NCBI GenBank assembly: GCA_937967285.1
Contig: CALBSU010000379.1
Location: 1 to 7,484 of the forward strand
Reading direction: 5' to 3'
Length of the DNA stretch: 7,484 nt
DNA from: an uncultured Acidobacteriota bacterium
GTDB taxonomy: Bacteria > Acidobacteriota > Blastocatellia > RBC074
In this document: positions 1 through 7,484 of the stretch, in pieces
Layout of the letters: the number at the start of each line of letters is the position of its first letter
Position numbering within the stretch: the stretch's first letter is position 1
Position numbers and translations under genes: made by a program
Notes under the pieces: generated by a model
Database searches by the model: none
Told to the model about the DNA's origin: nothing
What the model saw: the letters and a program-made list of their open reading frames with translations, nothing else

Positions 1-1367
<1,367 letters not shown>

Positions 1368-1374
1368 TCGGTAT

Positions 1375-1378
1375 CTCC
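1375..1378 (-). promoter_or_regulatory. Ribosome binding site deciding the start of paralogue A
   Basis: On the minus strand GGAG stands seven bases before the ATG at 1365-1367. The upstream alternative GTG at 1409 has no comparable sequence and lies inside a 10-bp repeat, so this site fixes the start. Confidence 0.7.
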
Positions 1379-1400
1379 GTTCAGAGGGAGAAGATAGAAC

Positions 1401-1426
1401 TTCATCCACAAAGGATCACAAAGATA
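1401..1426 (-). repeat. Degenerate 10-bp tandem repeat (CACAAAGNNN), outer left arm
   Basis: Two 10-bp units, CACAAAGGAT (1407-1416) and CACAAAGATA (1417-1426), follow TTCATC on the plus strand. An opposite-facing set of three related units lies at 1584-1613, and the outer 9 bases TTCATCCAC (1401-1409) match GTGGATGAA at 1611-1619 exactly as an inverted repeat. It lies upstream of paralogue A's Shine-Dalgarno, so it would be in that gene's 5' region. Confidence 0.65.
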
Positions 1427-1455
1427 TTTTAGATCTGTATTTTCATGGGTAACTG

Positions 1456-1567
1456 CTCAGTGTCAGGACAAAGTTTCCAGCCTTAATTTGAAAGGAAGCG
1501 CGTTTACCAGTCTTTAATATAACTCCAGATTTCGGGTTACGACTGGAAACTTTATCCTGACCCTGAG
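1456..1567. repeat. 112-bp MITE/REP-like element with 25-bp inverted repeats
   Basis: The arms at 1456-1480 and 1543-1567 are inverted copies matching at 23 of 25 positions, beginning CTCAG and ending CTGAG, with a shared core of GTCAGGA, AAAGTTTCCAG and its complement. The 62-bp centre is AT-rich with no open frame. Size, perfect-ended arms and lack of coding capacity fit a non-autonomous miniature transposable element or a REP doublet mobilised in trans (inference). I see no clear target duplication next to the arms. If transcribed as part of a message from 2982, the arms would fold into a long hairpin between the two genes. Confidence 0.6.
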
Positions 1568-1583
1568 CCGTCACTTAGACAGA

Positions 1584-1619
1584 AACCTTTGTGCAACTTC
1601 GTATCTCTTCGTGGATGAA
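1584..1619 (-). repeat. Degenerate 10-bp tandem repeat (CACRAAGNNN), outer right arm
   Basis: Read on the minus strand, three consecutive 10-bp units occur: CACGAAGAGA (1613-1604), TACGAAGTTG (1603-1594) and CACAAAGGTT (1593-1584). They are preceded by TTCATC and begin just beyond the stop codon of the upstream gene (TAA at 1624-1626). It is the same degenerate family as 1407-1426 but in the opposite orientation, so the two sets bracket the inner inverted-repeat element. Confidence 0.65.
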
Positions 1620-1623
1620 AACA

Positions 1624-2982
<1,359 letters not shown>

Positions 2983-2984
2983 GG

Positions 2985-2990
2985 TCCTCC
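2985..2990 (-). promoter_or_regulatory. Strong Shine-Dalgarno with unusually close ATG (ATG/GTG tandem start)
   Basis: GGAGGA on the minus strand lies directly before CC-ATG-GTG. The spacing to the ATG is very short, whereas the spacing to the next codon, GTG, is near ideal. The site therefore favours the GTG as initiator, shortening the protein by one residue. Confidence 0.65.
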
Positions 2991-3011
2991 AAACGCTGTC
3001 AGGTTCAGCTT

Positions 3012-3030
3012 CACTCGGGAATCCCGAATG
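3012..3030. promoter_or_regulatory. Candidate operator: 19-bp near-perfect palindrome upstream of paralogue B
   Basis: CACTCGGGAATCCCGAATG is an odd-length palindrome: the core TCGGGA-A-TCCCGA (3015-3027) is perfect, and the outer CA/TG also pair after one mismatch. It lies 30 bases before the start of the minus-strand gene, so it could be a dimeric regulator's binding site or a small leader hairpin. No regulator is encoded in the window, so the assignment is tentative. Confidence 0.35.
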
Positions 3031-3238
3031 CCGATGCTCCGGCTATACTGCACAATCCGTGGCCAAAAGACCACCCTGAGATGACCGGATATCGCCCCGG
3101 TGAATGCCATTTACCCCGTGAGCGGATGATCCGATTACATTTCTGTATTCAGGTTTCCAAAGTATCGGATAAATATGAAGATGCATTGAACAGCAGCTAA
3201 AACGTCACTCAATGGCGCGAGGTTTCGTTAAACTTGGC

Positions 3239-3267
3239 TTGAACTGTCCCATTCAACAAATTATAGT
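3239..3267 (+). promoter_or_regulatory. Putative sigma70-type promoter for the three-domain propeller gene
   Basis: TTGAAC (3239-3244) and TATAGT (3262-3267) are separated by exactly 17 bases; the -10 box matches the consensus at five of six positions and the -35 at four. Transcription would start near 3274 and leave a leader of about 110 bases before the ATG at 3384. The short inverted repeat TTGAA/TTCAA (3239-3243, 3252-3256) overlaps the -35 box and could be an operator. Confidence 0.45.
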
Positions 3268-3373
3268 TTCAGTTCGCGATAAAAATATGATGCAACCCGG
3301 CCGGACTGGACGCAGTCTTTCCAAGTGTGGATCCAGTCAAAACTATGCCGCCCATGGTTCGGGCCAAAATAAT

Positions 3374-3378
3374 GAAGG
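3374..3378 (+). promoter_or_regulatory. Ribosome binding site deciding the start of the three-domain propeller gene
   Basis: GAAGG lies five bases before the ATG at 3384, which begins MKKLAF, a typical signal-peptide start. The frame stays open upstream to a GTG at 3327 and includes ATGs at 3345, 3354 and 3372, but these would add a non-hydrophobic extension before the signal peptide. Confidence 0.65.
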
Positions 3379-3383
3379 TACCA

Positions 3384-5674
<2,291 letters not shown>

Positions 5675-5684
5675 GACAGACATC

Positions 5685-5708
5685 CTTTCTACTTTATACT
5701 TTCTACTT
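5685..5708 (-). repeat. Inverted third copy of the heptad repeat, abutting a Shine-Dalgarno
   Basis: Read on the minus strand this is the same ordered unit set (AAGTAG, AAAGTAT, AAAGTAG, AAAG) and matches 5637-5660 at 23 of 24 positions. The two copies form an inverted repeat with a 24-base loop. In a read-through transcript this would be a long, AU-rich hairpin directly between the upstream stop codon and the AGGAG of the next gene. Confidence 0.85.
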
Positions 5709-5713
5709 AGGAG
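5709..5713 (+). promoter_or_regulatory. Ribosome binding site deciding the start of the 491-residue propeller gene
   Basis: AGGAG stands four bases before the ATG at 5718 and immediately after the inverted heptad repeat. The frame extends up to a GTG at 5667, but those 17 codons are repeat-derived and precede a good signal peptide, so 5718 is the start. Confidence 0.75.
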
Positions 5714-5717
5714 TACT

Positions 5718-7193
5718 ATGAAATTTCGCAAGCCTGGATTCGCACTTTTTATGGGGGCAGCATTTGCCGCCGCGCTCGTGATCAACGGACTGGTTTCGGC
5801 ATCGGATCCTGGCAACAGTGACTGGCCGATGTGGGGCGGCACTCCCGACCGGAACATGGTCTCGAGCGCGAAGGGACTGCCGAGCACGTGGGACATCGCG
5901 AAGAAGCAGAACGTCAGGTGGGTGGCGACGATCGGTTCGCAGAGCTATGGCAACCCGGTCGTCAGCGGCGGCTACGTCGTTCTTGGGACGAACAATGAAG
6001 CGCTGCTCGATCCGAAGCAGGGCGGGGATCGCGGAGTGGTCATGGCCTTCCGCGAATCCGACGGCGAGTTCATGTGGCAGCTCACGCACGAGAAGCTGGC
6101 CGCCGGGCGCGTCAACGACTGGCCTTTCCAGGGCATCGCCTCCTCGCCGCTGATCGACGGCGAACGCGTCTATTACGTATCGAACCGCGCCGAGCTGGTC
6201 TGCGCCGACCTGAAGGGCTTCCATGACGACGAGAACGACGGGCCGTTCAAGGACGAGAAGTTTACGAGCAAGAAGGACGGCGACATCGTCTGGAAGTATG
6301 ACATGATCGAAGAGGTTGGCACGCACCCGCACAATCTGGCCAACTCCTCGCCGGTCATGTACGGTGATCTGATTCTGATCAGCACCTCGAACGGGCAGGA
6401 CGAGAGCCACGTCAACATCCCTTCGCCGAGAGCTCCGTCGATGATCGCGGTCAACAAGAAGACCGGCGAACTGGTCTGGGAGGTCAACAAGGTCAAGGAC
6501 AAGATTCTTCACGGGCAGTGGTCCTCGCCCGCGGTCGGCAAGATCGGCGATGTGGTGCAGGCGGTGATCGGCGAAGGTGACGGCTGGGTGCGCGGATATG
6601 AAGTCGAGACCGGCAAGATGCTCTGGGAGTTCGACACAAATCCCAAGGACTCGGTCTGGCCGAAGACCCGCAACGAGATCATCAGCACTCCCATCATCTA
6701 CGACAACAAGGTCTACCTCGCCAACGGCCAGGATCCGGAGCATGGCGAGGGCGTCGGGCATCTCTACTGCATCGACGCGACCAAACGCGGCGACCTGACG
6801 ACGAGCGGCCTGGTCTGGCATTTCGACAAGATCCGGCGGTCGATCTCGACCGGCGCCCTGCACGACGGGCTGCTCTACTATCCCGATTTCAGCGGATTCC
6901 TCCACTGTATCGACGCGAAGACTGGCAAGGAGCTCTGGCAGCATGACATGTTCGCGGCGATCTGGGGCTCACCGCTGGTCGCTGACGGCAAGGTCTACCT
7001 CGGAGACGAGGATGGCGACGTCGTGGTTCTGGCGGCGGGACCTGAGAAGAAGCTGATCGCGGAGATGAACATGGGCAGTTCGGTCTACTCGAGCCCTGTT
7101 CCCGCCAACGGCGCCCTCTTCATCATGAACCGCAATCAGGTCTGGGCGATCGCCGCGGCGGGCAGCTCGCAGGCAGCCAAAGTCGCGCAGTAG
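5718..7193 (+). CDS. Secreted PQQ-like beta-propeller repeat protein, NDWP/HGQWSSP subfamily
   Basis: A 491-residue exported propeller protein. Residues 1-28 form a Sec signal peptide (MKFRK, hydrophobic core, probable cleavage after VSA). DWPMWGG (35-41) opens the propeller. The chain carries segments I associate from memory with a conserved propeller family of Planctomycetota, Verrucomicrobiota and Acidobacteriota: SQSYGNPVV, GTNNE, GRVNDWPFQG, YYVSNRAELVC, HNLANSSPV, TSNGQDESHVN and HGQWSSP. Histidines at about 203, 205, 231 and 265 fall in these motifs and could form a site, which is inference. Later blades include GYEVETGKMLWEF and CIDAKTGKELWQH; a short Ala/Ser-rich tail ends the protein. 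It is clearly less similar to the two minus-strand paralogues than they are to each other. It is probably the second gene of a two-gene unit with the 3384 gene and ends before a strong terminator. The exact function is unknown. Confidence 0.93.
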   Translation: MKFRKPGFALFMGAAFAAALVINGLVSASDPGNSDWPMWGGTPDRNMVSSAKGLPSTWDIAKKQNVRWVATIGSQSYGNPVVSGGYVVLGTNNEALLDPKQGGDRGVVMAFRESDGEFMWQLTHEKLAAGRVNDWPFQGIASSPLIDGERVYYVSNRAELVCADLKGFHDDENDGPFKDEKFTSKKDGDIVWKYDMIEEVGTHPHNLANSSPVMYGDLILISTSNGQDESHVNIPSPRAPSMIAVNKKTGELVWEVNKVKDKILHGQWSSPAVGKIGDVVQAVIGEGDGWVRGYEVETGKMLWEFDTNPKDSVWPKTRNEIISTPIIYDNKVYLANGQDPEHGEGVGHLYCIDATKRGDLTTSGLVWHFDKIRRSISTGALHDGLLYYPDFSGFLHCIDAKTGKELWQHDMFAAIWGSPLVADGKVYLGDEDGDVVVLAAGPEKKLIAEMNMGSSVYSSPVPANGALFIMNRNQVWAIAAAGSSQAAKVAQ

Positions 7194-7217
7194 TTTCATC
7201 GCTGCGACTGTGACAGA

Positions 7218-7257
7218 TGGGATAACGTTTCGACGCGAGACGTTATCCCATTTCTTT
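7218..7257 (+). terminator. Intrinsic (Rho-independent) terminator
   Basis: The arms TGGGATAACGTTTCG (7218-7232) and CGAGACGTTATCCCA (7236-7250) form a 15-bp stem with a single G-U pair and a three-base loop, followed by TTTCTTT. It begins 24 bases after the stop of the propeller gene and should end that transcript. The T-rich tract is on the plus-strand side only, so the site is directional. Confidence 0.88.
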
Positions 7258-7260
7258 GAG

Positions 7261-7484
7261 ATGACGGTTTTTTCTACATACTGTTCGGCGGAGAAGGATA
7301 AGTCGGAGGGGCTGCTTCCGGCGATCGATCGCTATCGAAGCGGCAGGATCGGCAGGATCTACTCCGCGGCGCTCTCGGCCGGCGTGGGATTCAGGATTCT
7401 CTCGGGCGAGTTCGGTCTGATCGGTCCGGCTGATATGATTCCGTTCTACGATCACCTTTTGCAGTTCGATGAAATAGAATCTCT
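7261..7484 (+). CDS. YaaA/DUF6884-like protein, N-terminal part (runs off the window)
   Basis: The frame is open from the ATG at 7261 to the window end, giving 74 residues of an incomplete protein. It begins MTVFSTYCSAEKD, followed by YRSGRIGRIYSAAL, FRILSGEFGLIGP (44-56) and IPFYDHLL. The order of a short beta-strand with Cys-Ser, then a Y-x-S-x-R-I helix, then ILSGEFGL and a P-x-YD motif, resembles the YaaA/DUF6884 fold (family knowledge from memory; no search was possible). Members of these groups are linked to oxidative stress or nucleic-acid-related roles, but nothing here specifies one. There is no signal peptide, so it is cytoplasmic and unrelated to the propellers. The ribosome binding site is weak (GAG touching the ATG). 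The start falls 10 bases after the terminator stem, and an in-frame GTG at 7210 would run through that stem, so I prefer 7261. Confidence 0.65.
   Translation, partial: MTVFSTYCSAEKDKSEGLLPAIDRYRSGRIGRIYSAALSAGVGFRILSGEFGLIGPADMIPFYDHLLQFDEIES

Larger units (their letters stand above)
2983..3383. other. 401-bp divergent intergenic region between the two gene pairs
   Basis: No credible gene lies here; the open frames crossing it run into the coding sequences in the wrong frame and lack a Shine-Dalgarno. It must hold the promoters of both the minus-strand gene starting at 2982 and the plus-strand gene starting at 3384. Visible elements are the near-palindrome at 3012-3030, short inverted repeats at 3084-3101 (ACCGG/CCGGT) and 3123-3133 (CGGAT-G-ATCCG), a sigma70-like promoter at 3239-3267 reading right, and competing short stems at 3304-3338 in the leader of the plus-strand gene. 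The part from about 3130 to 3300 is more AT-rich than the flanks. I could not identify a convincing promoter for the minus-strand gene. Confidence 0.6.

Noticed and set aside
1368..1409. Longer start of paralogue A at GTG 1409
   Set aside because: It adds 14 polar residues before a complete signal peptide, has no Shine-Dalgarno, and its first codons lie in the 10-bp repeat.
3260..3265. Perfect TATAAT on the minus strand as a promoter for paralogue B
   Set aside because: No -35-like hexamer stands at a usable distance and it would leave a leader of about 280 bases; it is also the opposite strand of the better plus-strand -10 box.
3327..3383. Longer start of the three-domain propeller gene at GTG 3327 (or ATGs 3345, 3354, 3372)
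   Set aside because: The extension is non-hydrophobic and precedes a proper signal peptide, and the only well-placed Shine-Dalgarno serves the ATG at 3384.
5703..6944. Long antisense open frame of 413 codons opposite the 491-residue propeller gene
   Set aside because: It is a typical shadow in GC-rich DNA: Arg/Asp/Val-rich with no domain pattern, and it is fully opposite a confident gene. The antisense frame at 3411-4265 was rejected for the same reason.

Overview
The window carries four large secreted proteins of the PQQ-like (BamB/quinoprotein-type) beta-propeller superfamily and the start of a fifth, unrelated gene. Coding regions are GC-rich and intergenic DNA is clearly more AT-rich. 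All four propeller proteins begin with a Sec-type signal peptide, and none shows a lipobox. The pattern fits a GC-rich Gram-negative environmental bacterium in which these families are often multiplied. Acidobacteriota is my best guess, with Planctomycetota or Verrucomicrobiota as alternatives. This rests on protein-family flavour and on the purine-rich intergenic tandem repeats, not on a marker gene.

Layout. Two minus-strand genes (21-1367 and 1624-2982) are close paralogues of about 450 residues, in tandem. Between them lies a 256-bp gap with a nested inverted-repeat structure: an outer pair built of degenerate 10-bp units and an inner pair of 25-bp arms that looks like a small non-autonomous (MITE/REP-like) element. 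A 401-bp divergent intergenic region (2983-3383) separates them from two plus-strand genes. The first (3384-5642) is a 752-residue propeller with an added Ig-like domain and a C-terminal jelly-roll-like domain. The second (5718-7193) is a 491-residue propeller of a different, strongly motif-conserved subfamily. A strong intrinsic terminator (7218-7257) closes this pair. Ten bases after its stem, a partial gene (7261 to window end) begins, resembling the YaaA/DUF6884 fold.

How it may work together. The propellers are probably periplasmic or surface proteins. Duplication, shared export and divergent arrangement suggest a locus for secreted propeller proteins, but no enzyme, transporter, cytochrome or regulator lies in the window to name the substrate or partner. 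The propellers lack visible features of PQQ-dependent dehydrogenases, so a structural, scaffold or binding role is as likely as catalysis.

The most unusual DNA-level signal is a heptad repeat (AAAGTAG/AAAGTAA). It begins exactly at the stop codon of two different genes (at 21-23, minus strand, and 5640-5642, plus strand), in the same register, so that the repeat supplies the stop codon. A third, inverted copy sits right before the Shine-Dalgarno sequence of the fourth gene.
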